From positions 1-53,484 of the forward strand of contig PUNG01000033.1 of NCBI GenBank assembly GCA_003551675.1: a stretch of DNA of 53,484 nucleotides, in the 5' to 3' direction. Made by a program: the position numbers and the translations under genes. The notes under the pieces were generated by a model. The model saw nothing but the letters and a program-made list of their open reading frames with translations. It was not told where the DNA came from and did not search any database. The DNA comes from Thermoplasmata archaeon. GTDB lineage: Archaea; Thermoplasmatota; Thermoplasmata; Halarchaeoplasmatales; Halarchaeoplasmataceae. Positions 1 to 7,729 of this stretch are shown piece after piece. The stretch's first letter is position 1. Each line of letters starts with the position of its first letter.

Positions 1-140
1 CTCATAATTATCTGTTCATGAATATCGAAAGGAATGAGGACTTTTCGGACAAATTTTCTTTCTCTTATCTCAACAATGCTCAGGAAAATTGTAATCTCGA
101 TTTTTTCTACACCCTAAAATATTCATTAATAGTTGTGTCT

Positions 141-506
141 TTAGCTATAAAGGTCATCGCGCTCCATTCCTTTTATAGCTTTTTGCGTCTCATCATATAG
201 TTTTTCGATGTATTGTAGAGTTTCCTCTTTTATCTTGTCAATAGGTCGCAGTGAATATTGAAAGTAATATCCTCCATTTCTAATAGTCTGTTTTTCCTTG
301 TATATCAGGCCGTATTCGAATAGTTTTTCTAAGGATCGGTAAGCCGTGCTTTGATTTTTATCAACTTCCTCTGCTATCTCCGACGAAGTCAGTTCTTCGT
401 TCTCAGAAAGTAGTAAAAGTATTTCTCTATCCAGGTCTGTAAGATCATAAACCAGTTCGATAACATTTTCACTGTTTATCTCTTCGCGGGTGAAGTCTGT
501 AAACAT
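141..506 (-). CDS. TrmB-like winged-helix transcriptional regulator
   Basis: Small DNA-binding protein of about 121 residues. A winged helix-turn-helix fills roughly the middle (about residues 23-80), with the helix pair TSSEIAEEVDKNQSTAYRSL and a following wing. The C-terminal third is a charged helix that probably dimerises. This is the layout of archaeal TrmB/MarR-like one-domain regulators. I chose the ATG at 506 over an upstream TTG at 518 because a TATA-like TTAAGTAT lies about 25 bases upstream on the minus strand, which would give a leaderless message. It stands alone, so its target is unknown. A plus-strand frame opposite its end is a shadow. Confidence 0.8.
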   Translation of the reverse strand: MFTDFTREEINSENVIELVYDLTDLDREILLLLSENEELTSSEIAEEVDKNQSTAYRSLEKLFEYGLIYKEKQTIRNGGYYFQYSLRPIDKIKEETLQYIEKLYDETQKAIKGMERDDLYS

Positions 507-586
507 GGTATTAGACAAAGTAATAGTGATACTTAACCATTTTGAGGCGTAAAGTTAAAATTCGATTAGACCTTACTCTTTTCTAA

Positions 587-659
587 GCCGCAGTAACTCA
601 GTTGGGAGAGTGCCACGCTGAAGACGTGGATGTCGCCGGTTCAAGTCCGGCCTGCGGCA
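587..659 (+). tRNA. tRNA-Phe (GAA)
   Basis: A complete cloverleaf can be drawn by hand. The acceptor stem is GCCGCAG with CTGCGGC. The D arm is ACTC with GAGT. The anticodon stem is CCACG with CGTGG around loop CTGAAGA (anticodon GAA, 620-622). The variable loop has five bases. The T arm is GCCGG-TTCAAGT-CCGGC. The discriminator base is A659 and CCA is not encoded. No intron is seen. Confidence 0.97.
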
Positions 660-660
660 C

Positions 661-670
661 TTTTTGTTTT
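661..670 (+). terminator. T-rich stop after tRNA-Phe
   Basis: TTTTTGTTTT starts two bases after the tRNA discriminator base. Archaeal RNA polymerase commonly terminates on such oligo-T runs, so it probably ends the tRNA transcript. This is inferred from sequence only. Confidence 0.45.
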
Positions 671-818
671 GGTATAATGCGCCTTACCAAAGAGGAAGAA
701 AGAATCAAAAAAGTCGACCACGGAGAAGATTCAATGGGTCAAACCCCATAAGATAAAACATATGAAAACAGTCCCTAAACTTTGGGATGCGTATAATTCA
801 GCGAGGTTAAAAAAATGA
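671..818 (+). other. tRNA-mtnA spacer with two mini-ORFs
   Basis: No normal-sized gene is present. Two short frames can be read: 677-751 (24 codons, MRLTKEEERIKK...) and 762-818 (18 codons, MKTVPKLWDAYNSARLKK). The second ends in TGA inside the mtnA start as ATGA, the geometry of translational coupling. Neither has a convincing ribosome site of its own, and either may be chance. A GAGGT at about 801-805 serves mtnA. Confidence 0.2.
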
Positions 819-1804
819 AAATCAAGATGGATGATAGTGTAAAAGAATTGAAAGCTGTGTGGATGGATGAAAAAAAAGTGAACATGATAGATCAACGATA
901 TCTGCCCAGTGAATTGAAGTTCTTTATTGCAGAAGATTTTAAGGATATACATTCGGCCATCAAGAATATGGTGGTCAGAGGAGCTCCTACCATAGGCGTG
1001 ACTGCCGCCTACGGTATGGCCCAGGCTATTATCATGGATGAAGACACACGTAAAGCGGCAGAAATAATCAGATCGGCAAGGCCTACAGCCTATGATCTTT
1101 TCCATGCGGTGGACTATATGTTAGATAACATAACTAGACCTAAAGAAGCTGCTGAAGAATATGCTTCATCCGTAGTGGAGAAGTGTCGAAAGATAGGAGA
1201 AAATGGTGCTAAATTGATAGAAGATGGATATGACATCCTTACTCACTGCAATGCAGGGGCATTAGCTACAGTGGACCACGGAACTGCTTTAGCTCCGATA
1301 AGGGCTTCAGCTCGGGATGGAAAAGACATACATGTTTACGTGGACGAGACAAGACCTAGACTCCAAGGGGCTAGATTGACCGCTTGGGAGCTGTACAACG
1401 AAGACATCTCCCACTCTGTCATCGTTGATAATGCTTCAGGGTATTACATGCAGAGAGGAGATATAGATATTGTCATCGTTGGAACCGATAGGATAGTGTC
1501 CAATGGGGATATAGCTAATAAGATAGGGACCTATGAAAAAGCGGTGGTTGCAAAAGAAAACGACATACCTTTTTATGTTGCGGCCCCGGTCACCACTTAT
1601 GACGAGCTTATGGAAAAAGGTAACGATATTCCCATAGAGAGTAGGGATGATGACGAAGTTAGAATGATCAACGGTTCACTCATAACTCCAAAGAGGTCAC
1701 CAGTAAAAAATCCTGCATTCGATGTTACACCTGCTAAGTATATCACAGGATATATAACAGAGAAAGGCATTTTTTCTCCATCGGAGCGGAAAGAGATGTT
1801 TTAA
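815..1804 (+). CDS. mtnA: Methylthioribose-1-phosphate isomerase (MtnA/eIF2B-alpha-like family)
   Basis: Interconverts methylthioribose 1-phosphate and methylthioribulose 1-phosphate in methionine salvage. A relative in archaea isomerises ribose 1,5-bisphosphate in AMP degradation. The 329 residues match the usual length. RGAP (55-58), the active-site Cys145 in THCNAGALAT, the DETRPRLQGARLTAWEL block (177-193) and the catalytic Asp225 in GTDRI are all present. The TRP form of the DETRP motif favours MtnA over ribose-1,5-bisphosphate isomerase, but substrate choice cannot be proved from sequence. The ATG at 815 has GAGGT about nine bases upstream. No other salvage gene is adjacent. Confidence 0.9.
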   Translation: MKIKMDDSVKELKAVWMDEKKVNMIDQRYLPSELKFFIAEDFKDIHSAIKNMVVRGAPTIGVTAAYGMAQAIIMDEDTRKAAEIIRSARPTAYDLFHAVDYMLDNITRPKEAAEEYASSVVEKCRKIGENGAKLIEDGYDILTHCNAGALATVDHGTALAPIRASARDGKDIHVYVDETRPRLQGARLTAWELYNEDISHSVIVDNASGYYMQRGDIDIVIVGTDRIVSNGDIANKIGTYEKAVVAKENDIPFYVAAPVTTYDELMEKGNDIPIESRDDDEVRMINGSLITPKRSPVKNPAFDVTPAKYITGYITEKGIFSPSERKEMF

Positions 1805-1849
1805 AAGACCCAAAAATATTTAGCTTCTCAAACACAAATAGGTATATAC

Positions 1850-2845
1850 ATGGATAAAAAATACATCTCGGCGAGTAGTATAGAAAAATATGGTTACTGT
1901 CCTTTGAGTTGGTGGCTCAGTAGGGATAAGGATGAAGAACCTAAAGATAAAAATTTAGAAAAGGGAGAAAAAAAGCATGAGAAGATCGGGGGGGCTCTAA
2001 AAGATATTCAGATCAAAGAAAAAAAACTGAAGATCATTGAAAATATCATATTGGTGCTAGCTATCTCCGCGACCGTGGTATCTGTCTTAGGACTAACTTT
2101 TTTATATCCTGATTCTACCTTCAGCGAGATATTCAAAGTATTGTCCCTTGTCTGGCTTCTGGTAGCAACCTCTTTTCTATTTATAAGTGAGTCCTCGAGG
2201 ATGGATATAGAAAAAACTAGGATTGAAAGGACTATCCTAATTTTTGCTATGGTTGCGACCATCTTCACCGGATTCAGTCTTTCTCTTCGCGAAGGGGACA
2301 ATTTATTAGCATGGATAACTCAAATCATTTCCCTTTCCTGGTTGATAGGTGCTAGCTACTGGCTAAAACATTCTCTCTCATTACAATCTGAAACTATGGC
2401 TACCCGAGAAGACCTCAAAGTGGAAGAGGGAGACATAGAGTATGTAGATACGCTTGAAGACGATAGTAGACTCCTGAAATCCGAGAGATACGGGATAAGA
2501 GGCAGACCTGATTATATATTGGAAATGGATGGAGACTTGATCCCAGTCGAAGTAAAGACAGGTAGGGTCCCCAAAGGTCCTTTTTTCTCTCACATACTAC
2601 AGATTGCTGCTTACTGTCTTTTGGTGGAAGAAGACTTGGGAAAAAAACCACCTTATGGTTTGATTCGCTATGGTGAAACTGAGTTCGACATTGACTATGA
2701 CGAATCTTTGAAAAATTTACTCATAGAGAAGTTAGACGAGATGAGAGAGCACCTAGATAACAAGGATGTTCATAGGCATCATAATCGGAAGGGTAAATGT
2801 GCCAACTGTTCTAGGAGAAAGATTTGTCCCGAGTCCTTAGTTTGA
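1850..2845 (+). CDS. Membrane-spanning Cas4-like PD-(D/E)XK nuclease with Fe-S cysteines
   Basis: A 331-residue protein with every Cas4/RecB-nuclease mark. These are His43 in KKHEK, Asp221 in RGRPDY, Glu234 and Lys236 in PVEVKTGR, the QIAAY motif (251-255), and four cysteines for an iron-sulfur cluster (Cys17, Cys317, Cys320, Cys326). Between His43 and Asp221 lie four hydrophobic helices at about 62-86, 95-113, 127-146 and 153-171, so the nuclease should sit on the cytoplasmic side of the membrane. Ordinary Cas4 is about 170-220 residues and soluble. There is no CRISPR array or other cas gene nearby. The ATG at 1850 probably starts a leaderless message (AATATTTAG at about 1815). Nuclease chemistry is inferred from conserved residues; the role is unknown. 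Confidence 0.75.
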   Translation: MDKKYISASSIEKYGYCPLSWWLSRDKDEEPKDKNLEKGEKKHEKIGGALKDIQIKEKKLKIIENIILVLAISATVVSVLGLTFLYPDSTFSEIFKVLSLVWLLVATSFLFISESSRMDIEKTRIERTILIFAMVATIFTGFSLSLREGDNLLAWITQIISLSWLIGASYWLKHSLSLQSETMATREDLKVEEGDIEYVDTLEDDSRLLKSERYGIRGRPDYILEMDGDLIPVEVKTGRVPKGPFFSHILQIAAYCLLVEEDLGKKPPYGLIRYGETEFDIDYDESLKNLLIEKLDEMREHLDNKDVHRHHNRKGKCANCSRRKICPESLV

Positions 2846-3154
2846 ATTTCTTTTTTCTTCTATTTTCTCCAACTGCTCTTTTATTTCTTTGACGTCTTTT
2901 CTCATCTGCAGCATCTCCTCTTCGAATGTGGTGAAACCGCTAGCAGAAAATATACGGTGTGATATGAACATACCTATGAAAATGGCCCCTATTATTGCAA
3001 GAAAAGCTATCAAAACCATTATGAAAACAAATGAAATGAAATTGTGAATTATATCTTCGAACTGTATCCATCCTAAAAGCATCGCCAATCCTATGCCTCC
3101 TATGAGGAGTATAAAAATGCTGATGATGATCAAGGATGTAGGTATTCGTTTCAT
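2837..3154 (-). CDS. Small two-helix membrane protein with charged C-terminal coiled coil
   Basis: I do not recognise the family. The 105 residues hold two membrane helices, near the N terminus (PTSLIIISIFILLIGG) and in the middle (FIMVLIAFLAIIGAIFIG). A strongly charged heptad-like tail of about 35 residues (EEMLQMRKDVKEIKEQLEKI) probably forms a cytoplasmic coiled coil. I chose the ATG at 3154 over 3172 because it overlaps the upstream stop as ATGA and follows GGAGGAAGATCAAA. It is therefore coupled to the lipoprotein gene before it. Its 3' end overlaps the convergent nuclease gene by nine bases. Confidence 0.75.
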   Translation of the reverse strand: MKRIPTSLIIISIFILLIGGIGLAMLLGWIQFEDIIHNFISFVFIMVLIAFLAIIGAIFIGMFISHRIFSASGFTTFEEEMLQMRKDVKEIKEQLEKIEEKRNSN

Positions 3155-3612
3155 TTTTGATCTTCCTCCCATAGGTCTAATGAAGCACTAAACGGTAGAT
3201 CATTTTCCCTCTTGTATTCTTGTTCACCATCATAATATGTCACCTTGAAAATTATAGGTTCGTCGTTTTTTTCATCCTCTATTTCCGGTCTAACCTCAAA
3301 CGAGGCATTGTAGTTGTACACCTTATCATCGCGGGATGCATACACGTCTATATAAAACTCAGACCTATTCGTACGTTCTTCTAAACTGAAAGCGTTATAT
3401 CTCGTAATTTCTTTTTCATCTAGATACAGAGTTATATTATCAAATCTCGTCAATTCTACACCTCTGATGTATATGATGCTTTCATCTGTTTCTTCATTGT
3501 AATCAACTGCTATACTAGGTCTATCTACACCGGGTGGACTTGGTCCGTTCAGACATCCTAATATCGAAACCGTCAATAGGATAACTATGGTGATCGAGAT
3601 AGATTTTCTCAT
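3151..3612 (-). CDS. Predicted secreted lipoprotein, unknown function
   Basis: Protein of 153 residues starting with a basic end, a hydrophobic stretch (ISITIVILLTVSILG) and a lipobox ending LGC, so the mature protein should be lipid-anchored outside the cell at that Cys. The rest is rich in short beta-like segments and Asp/Glu, with no family I can name. The ATG at 3612 is preferred over the TTG before it. A TTAATTAACC about 25 bases upstream suggests a leaderless message. It forms a two-gene unit with the next membrane protein through an ATGA overlap. Confidence 0.7.
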   Translation of the reverse strand: MRKSISITIVILLTVSILGCLNGPSPPGVDRPSIAVDYNEETDESIIYIRGVELTRFDNITLYLDEKEITRYNAFSLEERTNRSEFYIDVYASRDDKVYNYNASFEVRPEIEDEKNDEPIIFKVTYYDGEQEYKRENDLPFSASLDLWEEDQK

Positions 3613-3635
3613 CAATATTCTATGATACAGAGTGG

Positions 3636-4793
3636 TTAATTAAGTTTATCGCATCGATCAAAATATTTTGCTACTTCTTGTAACAAATTCATTATTTTTA
3701 GATCTTGTGGACATGATTCCTCACATGTTCCACACTGTATGCAATTAGTGGCTTTATGTTCGCTCTTCATCTTTTCATCCCAAATCTTTTTGTACTTTTC
3801 ATATCTTTCATAGATTATAGACTGGTTGTACATACGGAAGTTTCTAGGTATAGAAACATCGTTAGGACATGGAGTGCAGTAATCACACCCAGTACATTGA
3901 ACCGGTGAAAGCTTTTTATATGCGGAGGAAATTTTTTCGATGAACCTTATATCTTCCTGAGAAAGGATGTTCGGTTCTGATTCAGATGCATACTTCACGT
4001 TTTCTTTTACCTGCTCCAACGTACTCATTCCGCTTAACACCACGGAGACCTCTGGTTGGTCCCACAACCATTTTAATGCCCATTCAACTGGGTTCCAATC
4101 TTTATCCCATCTAGCACATATCTTTTTTATGGGTGCGGGTGGTTCTTTTGCTAATATGCCCCCTCTCAAGGGTTCCATTATGACGATGCCTAGATTTTTG
4201 GACGCTGCATATTCCAAACCATTTTTTCCGGCCTGAAACATCTGGTCTAAGTAGTTGTACTGTATCTGACAGAAGTCCCATTGGTATGCGTCTACTATCT
4301 CTTTGAACGTATCTAAGTCGTCGTGAAACGAAAAACCGAGATGATCGATCTTCTCTTCGTCCTTTTTTTCGATCATCCACTCGAATATGTCCATACCCAA
4401 TGATCTATAATTATTCCAATGCTTTTTGTTTAGCCCGTGGAGAAGGTAAAAATCGATAGTATCCACATCTAGCCTTTCCAGCTGTTGGTCCAAAAATTTA
4501 TCTGGATCGTCTGACTTTTTTATATCCCATGAGGGAAGCTTAGTGGCGATCTTCACTTTTTTTCTGTATCCCTCTTTCAATGCCTTGCCTACGAGTTCTT
4601 CACTTTTTCCATCATGATAGGGCCATGCGGTGTCTATATAATTCACACCCTTGTTTACCGCATATCTGATCATCTCGATGGATTCTTCTTCTTTGATGTT
4701 TCCTCTATTGTCCCCACTATACGGCATCCTCATGACTCCAAAACCTAATGCTGAAGATTTCCATTCCAGATCTCCAAATTTTCTATATTTCAT
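3636..4793 (-). CDS. Aldo/keto reductase with C-terminal ferredoxin-like domain
   Basis: The N-terminal TIM-barrel reductase covers about residues 1-290, with the Asp of NYIDTAWPYHDG, the tyrosine in the same loop, the Lys of IATKLP and the His of FYLLHG as catalytic set. The C-terminal part has the cysteine motifs CTGCDYCTPCP and CIQCGTCEESCP, which should bind 4Fe-4S clusters. This is the 'oxidoreductase of aldo/keto reductase family, ferredoxin-fused' type common in anaerobes; the substrate is unknown. I placed the start at the ATG at 4793, which follows AAAGGTGTAAAT, rather than eight codons upstream at 4817. A perfect palindrome lies just upstream (4826-4847). Confidence 0.88.
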   Translation of the reverse strand: MKYRKFGDLEWKSSALGFGVMRMPYSGDNRGNIKEEESIEMIRYAVNKGVNYIDTAWPYHDGKSEELVGKALKEGYRKKVKIATKLPSWDIKKSDDPDKFLDQQLERLDVDTIDFYLLHGLNKKHWNNYRSLGMDIFEWMIEKKDEEKIDHLGFSFHDDLDTFKEIVDAYQWDFCQIQYNYLDQMFQAGKNGLEYAASKNLGIVIMEPLRGGILAKEPPAPIKKICARWDKDWNPVEWALKWLWDQPEVSVVLSGMSTLEQVKENVKYASESEPNILSQEDIRFIEKISSAYKKLSPVQCTGCDYCTPCPNDVSIPRNFRMYNQSIIYERYEKYKKIWDEKMKSEHKATNCIQCGTCEESCPQDLKIMNLLQEVAKYFDRCDKLN

Positions 4794-4825
4794 ATTTACA
4801 CCTTTTTTTACTTCCACTGCTTCTT

Positions 4826-4847
4826 TTAGGAAAGGTCACTTTCCTAA
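4826..4847. promoter_or_regulatory. Palindromic operator candidate upstream of the aldo/keto reductase
   Basis: Two perfect nine-base arms, TTAGGAAAG and CTTTCCTAA, are separated by four bases. Read on the minus strand, TATA-like sequence (TATAACGTTAAAT, about 4858-4870) sits about 25 bases before it, so the palindrome covers the expected transcription start of the reductase gene. That is where archaeal repressors usually bind. The regulator is unknown. Confidence 0.5.
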
Positions 4848-4887
4848 GACCGTAGGAATTTAACGTTATAGTCAAGGACCCTTAAGT

Positions 4888-5003
4888 AGTACAAAGTCGG
4901 GTCATCGAATATAGAGTGGCTTTGAGTTATATTTATAGTCTTGGTATATTTCTGAATGATAAGCCAGTAACTATGGAGAAAGACACTACCCTTTGTACTT
5001 TTT
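4888..5003 (+). ncRNA. Candidate small structured RNA
   Basis: The 346-base stretch 4794-5139 has no protein gene. Within it AGTACAAAG (4888-4896) pairs perfectly with CTTTGTACT (4991-4999). Inside this, ATAG (4911-4914) pairs with CTAT (4971-4974) and TGGCTT (4917-4922) with AAGCCA (4961-4966), giving a nested long hairpin. A TATA-like TTTAACG (about 4859-4865) lies about 25 bases before the 5' arm, and a run of five T (4999-5003) follows the 3' arm. No known RNA family is recognised. It might instead be chance pairing in an AT-rich spacer. Confidence 0.3.
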
Positions 5004-5091
5004 CGGAGGCTCGAACCTCAGTCTTAAAAGTTTTAACTTACACTATGATCACATATTTTTCTGAATGAAACTTCAGAGGGTGATGGAAAGG

Positions 5092-5099
5092 TATATAAT
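5092..5099 (+). promoter_or_regulatory. TATA box of the DUF835 protein gene
   Basis: TATATAAT sits about 48 bases before the proposed CTG start at 5140. Transcription would begin near 5120, giving a short leader of about 20 bases that contains the GAGGTG ribosome site at 5127-5132. This fits a start at 5140 much better than at 5221. Confidence 0.55.
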
Positions 5100-5139
5100 G
5101 TCTTTTTACCTATAATCGATTTGTTAGAGGTGTAAAACC

Positions 5140-7719
5140 CTGTCAGAGAAACCAGAAATCCGATGTCCCGTTTGTGATTCAACGATACCGCAAGGGGCTG
5201 ATGAATGTCCAATATGCAGTTTGGATAGAGATATCATAGAGATGGGAGAGGACACAAAAGAATCCGATGACGACTTAGACTTGGTCCTTGGGGACCTTGA
5301 AGGAAAGGAAGACAAACAAGAACAAGACCGATCAAAGAAGGACGAGTCATCGGAGGATTTTGATCTAGAATTAGGATTGGATGATGAATCATTGGACGAG
5401 TCGATAGAAGAACTAGAGATGGATCTTGGGTTGGATGAAGAATCATCAGGTGAGTCGATAGAAGAACTAGAAGATGATTTAGGATTGGATGATGAATCAT
5501 TGGATGAGTCGATAGAAGAACTAGAGATGGATCTTGGGTTGGCTGATGAATCCCAGGAAGACTCCATGGAAGAAGTGGAAAGCGATCTTGAATCCTTGGA
5601 AGACTCGGGACAGGAATCACTAGATGATCCTGAAGAGGATAGGGGATCGGTAGGAGGCTCATCTGAAGAATCGATAGACGATCTTATGAAAGAATTGGAA
5701 TTGGATTTAGATATTGATGAAGGATCGGAGGGAGGAGTCGGTGATTCTGGAGAAGATGTTTTACTATTTGAATGTCCTGTGTGTGAGCGAGAGGTTAACG
5801 AGGAAGCCCTTGACTGTCCAAATTGTGGTGTGACCTTTGAAGAGGAGCCTGAGGAAGAACATATAGAAGATGATATAGAGAAGGATTTTCAGAGAGCTAT
5901 GGAAGAAGTGAATTTAGTATTATCAGATATTGATGAAACAGGGATTCCTAACGAGCACTTTCAAAAATTGATAAAAGAATGTGAAACACTAGCTGATTCG
6001 TTTCAATATACAGAAGCGATGGATAAAGTTCAGGAAGCTTTAAAATTTGGACAAGAACTCGCTGACTTCGCTGAAAAATTGGATGAGTTGAAAGAAAAGA
6101 TCAAGGCATTGAATAGAATAGATATGAACGTACAACCTTTAGAAGAAAAGATAGAAAAATCTAAAGGTAGGATGAAAAAAGGAGAAACCAAAAAAGCCTT
6201 TTCCATCTTGAGTAAAGCGATCCAAGAGGCTACGAAAAGAGAAAGAGAAGAAAAAGGCGAAATAAAAAAGAGCATCAACCGATCGATTCAAGACCTGAGC
6301 GAGATTTTAGAAAACGCAAAGCAATTTGATATATCTCTTAAAGAGATAAGAAGGAGCATCTCAACTTCTCTCGAGCTCTCAAGAGATGGAAATGTTAATC
6401 AAGCATTGGATGAATTAGAAATAGCTAAAGAGAGGTCCTCTGAGATATTAGAGACTGAGATCGATAAACAACTCTCTAAACTTGAAGAGAAAAAAGAGAC
6501 CATCTTCGATGACAAAAAGAGAGAGACTATAACTGAGTGCATACAAAAAGCGAAAAATGCTAAAGAAGAAGGAAATTTTAAAGAAACTCATAGATTGATC
6601 AAAAGATGCGAAAGTGAAACTAAAGAATCCGAATTAAAAGTCGGAGCCATGGATGTAGATGAGATAATAAAAATCAAGGAACTGTCGGAAAGTATTGGCA
6701 TCGATTGTAGCGAAGAAAATGAATTGATAGAAAAAGCCAAAGAGCAACATAGGATGGGTGAAGTGAGAAAGAGTAAGAAAAATCTAAAAGATGCAAAGAA
6801 TAATATGATGGGGAATATACCGAGAAAACTCCAGGTCATAATGAAAAAGGGGATGAGAGATTTAGAAACTGCAAAGAAAAAAGGTGAAAATATTTCAAAA
6901 CCTGTCAGTTATTTAAAACAGGCCAATCTTATGATAAAGAAGAAGAATTTCGTCGAAGCACTGGAGTATATGAAAGAATTTATCCATGTTATGGAAGAGA
7001 TCGGTGAAGAAAAGGAGATGATATCCACAACCGTTGGCAAAGTGGAGAAAAAGGAGGTATCGAAAGCTACCGAAAGTAAAAGAGTTCAAACTAAAAGAGA
7101 ACCTGTTCACTCAACAACTAATATTAGGGCTAAAGATGTTGTAGAAACTGATGTTACTTCAGTTTCAACTGGTTTGAATGATAAAAGTAAGAAAACAGAT
7201 TTCAATATAGATAAATTTTATGAAGGATCAACTAATCTATTAAAATTAAAGGACCTCTCAAGGGCCTATACGGTATTTAAAAAGCTGGTAAGTAGAACCG
7301 ATTTAGGGGTATGTGTTACTAGAGAGTATCCTGAAAAAGCCAAGAAAAAATACGATCTGCACGATCTATTTTCAGAGGATGACCCTAACCTCTCATCCCA
7401 TGACAAAGGAAAATCTGACATTTCCATGATCTGGTTATCTAATATAGGGGAGAGAGGAGCTGTGAAGCCCAAAGATCTTGAAAAACTGAGCTTTAAATTA
7501 GAGTCTTTCATAACTCATGGCGGAGGCATCATACTATTGAATGGGTTTGAATACCTTGTTAATAACAACAACTTTATGACTGTTCTTCATCTCATACAAT
7601 CCTTAAAAGATCAAGTCGCCGTGGGAGGCTCTATCCTCATAATAACAGTGAGTCCAGATGCGTTTAGTAAGTCTCAGATGGAACAGTTAGAAAGAGAGGT
7701 GGACGAAGTATTTCCGTGA
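5140..7719 (+). CDS. Zinc-ribbon, acidic-repeat, coiled-coil DUF835 protein, apparent CTG start
   Basis: Cytoplasmic protein of 859 residues in five parts: a zinc ribbon (RCPVC...CPIC, about 9-27), an acidic region with 18-residue repeats (about 80-155), a second zinc ribbon (FECPVC...CPNC, about 208-227), a long charged coiled coil (about 245-620) and a C-terminal DUF835 domain (about 690-855, GGGIILLNGFEYLVNNNNF). DUF835 proteins of this build are typical of Thermoplasmatota and relatives; their role is unknown, perhaps signalling or scaffolding. Reading only from the TTG at 5221 would remove the first zinc ribbon. The frame stays open back to a TAG at 5125, and the only start-like codon with good spacing is CTG 5140, seven bases after GAGGTG. 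No ATG, GTG or TTG occurs there in frame. Confidence 0.85.
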   Translation: MSEKPEIRCPVCDSTIPQGADECPICSLDRDIIEMGEDTKESDDDLDLVLGDLEGKEDKQEQDRSKKDESSEDFDLELGLDDESLDESIEELEMDLGLDEESSGESIEELEDDLGLDDESLDESIEELEMDLGLADESQEDSMEEVESDLESLEDSGQESLDDPEEDRGSVGGSSEESIDDLMKELELDLDIDEGSEGGVGDSGEDVLLFECPVCEREVNEEALDCPNCGVTFEEEPEEEHIEDDIEKDFQRAMEEVNLVLSDIDETGIPNEHFQKLIKECETLADSFQYTEAMDKVQEALKFGQELADFAEKLDELKEKIKALNRIDMNVQPLEEKIEKSKGRMKKGETKKAFSILSKAIQEATKREREEKGEIKKSINRSIQDLSEILENAKQFDISLKEIRRSISTSLELSRDGNVNQALDELEIAKERSSEILETEIDKQLSKLEEKKETIFDDKKRETITECIQKAKNAKEEGNFKETHRLIKRCESETKESELKVGAMDVDEIIKIKELSESIGIDCSEENELIEKAKEQHRMGEVRKSKKNLKDAKNNMMGNIPRKLQVIMKKGMRDLETAKKKGENISKPVSYLKQANLMIKKKNFVEALEYMKEFIHVMEEIGEEKEMISTTVGKVEKKEVSKATESKRVQTKREPVHSTTNIRAKDVVETDVTSVSTGLNDKSKKTDFNIDKFYEGSTNLLKLKDLSRAYTVFKKLVSRTDLGVCVTREYPEKAKKKYDLHDLFSEDDPNLSSHDKGKSDISMIWLSNIGERGAVKPKDLEKLSFKLESFITHGGGIILLNGFEYLVNNNNFMTVLHLIQSLKDQVAVGGSILIITVSPDAFSKSQMEQLEREVDEVFP
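5383..5598 (+). repeat. 54-base tandem repeat coding for 18-residue acidic units
   Basis: Three full units (5383-5436, 5437-5490, 5491-5544) and a degenerate fourth encode DESLDESIEELEMDLGLD-type sequence. Units 1 and 3 differ at only two bases while unit 2 is more divergent, so a 108-base pair unit seems to have duplicated recently. The repeats lie wholly inside the DUF835 protein gene. Confidence 0.8.
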
Positions 7720-7729
7720 AAAGAAAAGG

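Noticed and set aside
18-200. 60-residue plus-strand frame at the left edge
   Set aside because: No ribosome site, no recognisable motif, and it runs opposite the end of the regulator gene.
1850-2845. Reading the Cas4-like gene as evidence of a CRISPR-Cas locus
   Set aside because: No repeat array and no other cas gene lie within the window, and the protein is a membrane variant.
5124-5662. Ser- and Pro-rich minus-strand frames opposite the DUF835 gene
   Set aside because: They are mirror images of the acidic Glu/Asp/Ser repeat on the plus strand, which has the ribosome site, TATA box and known domains.
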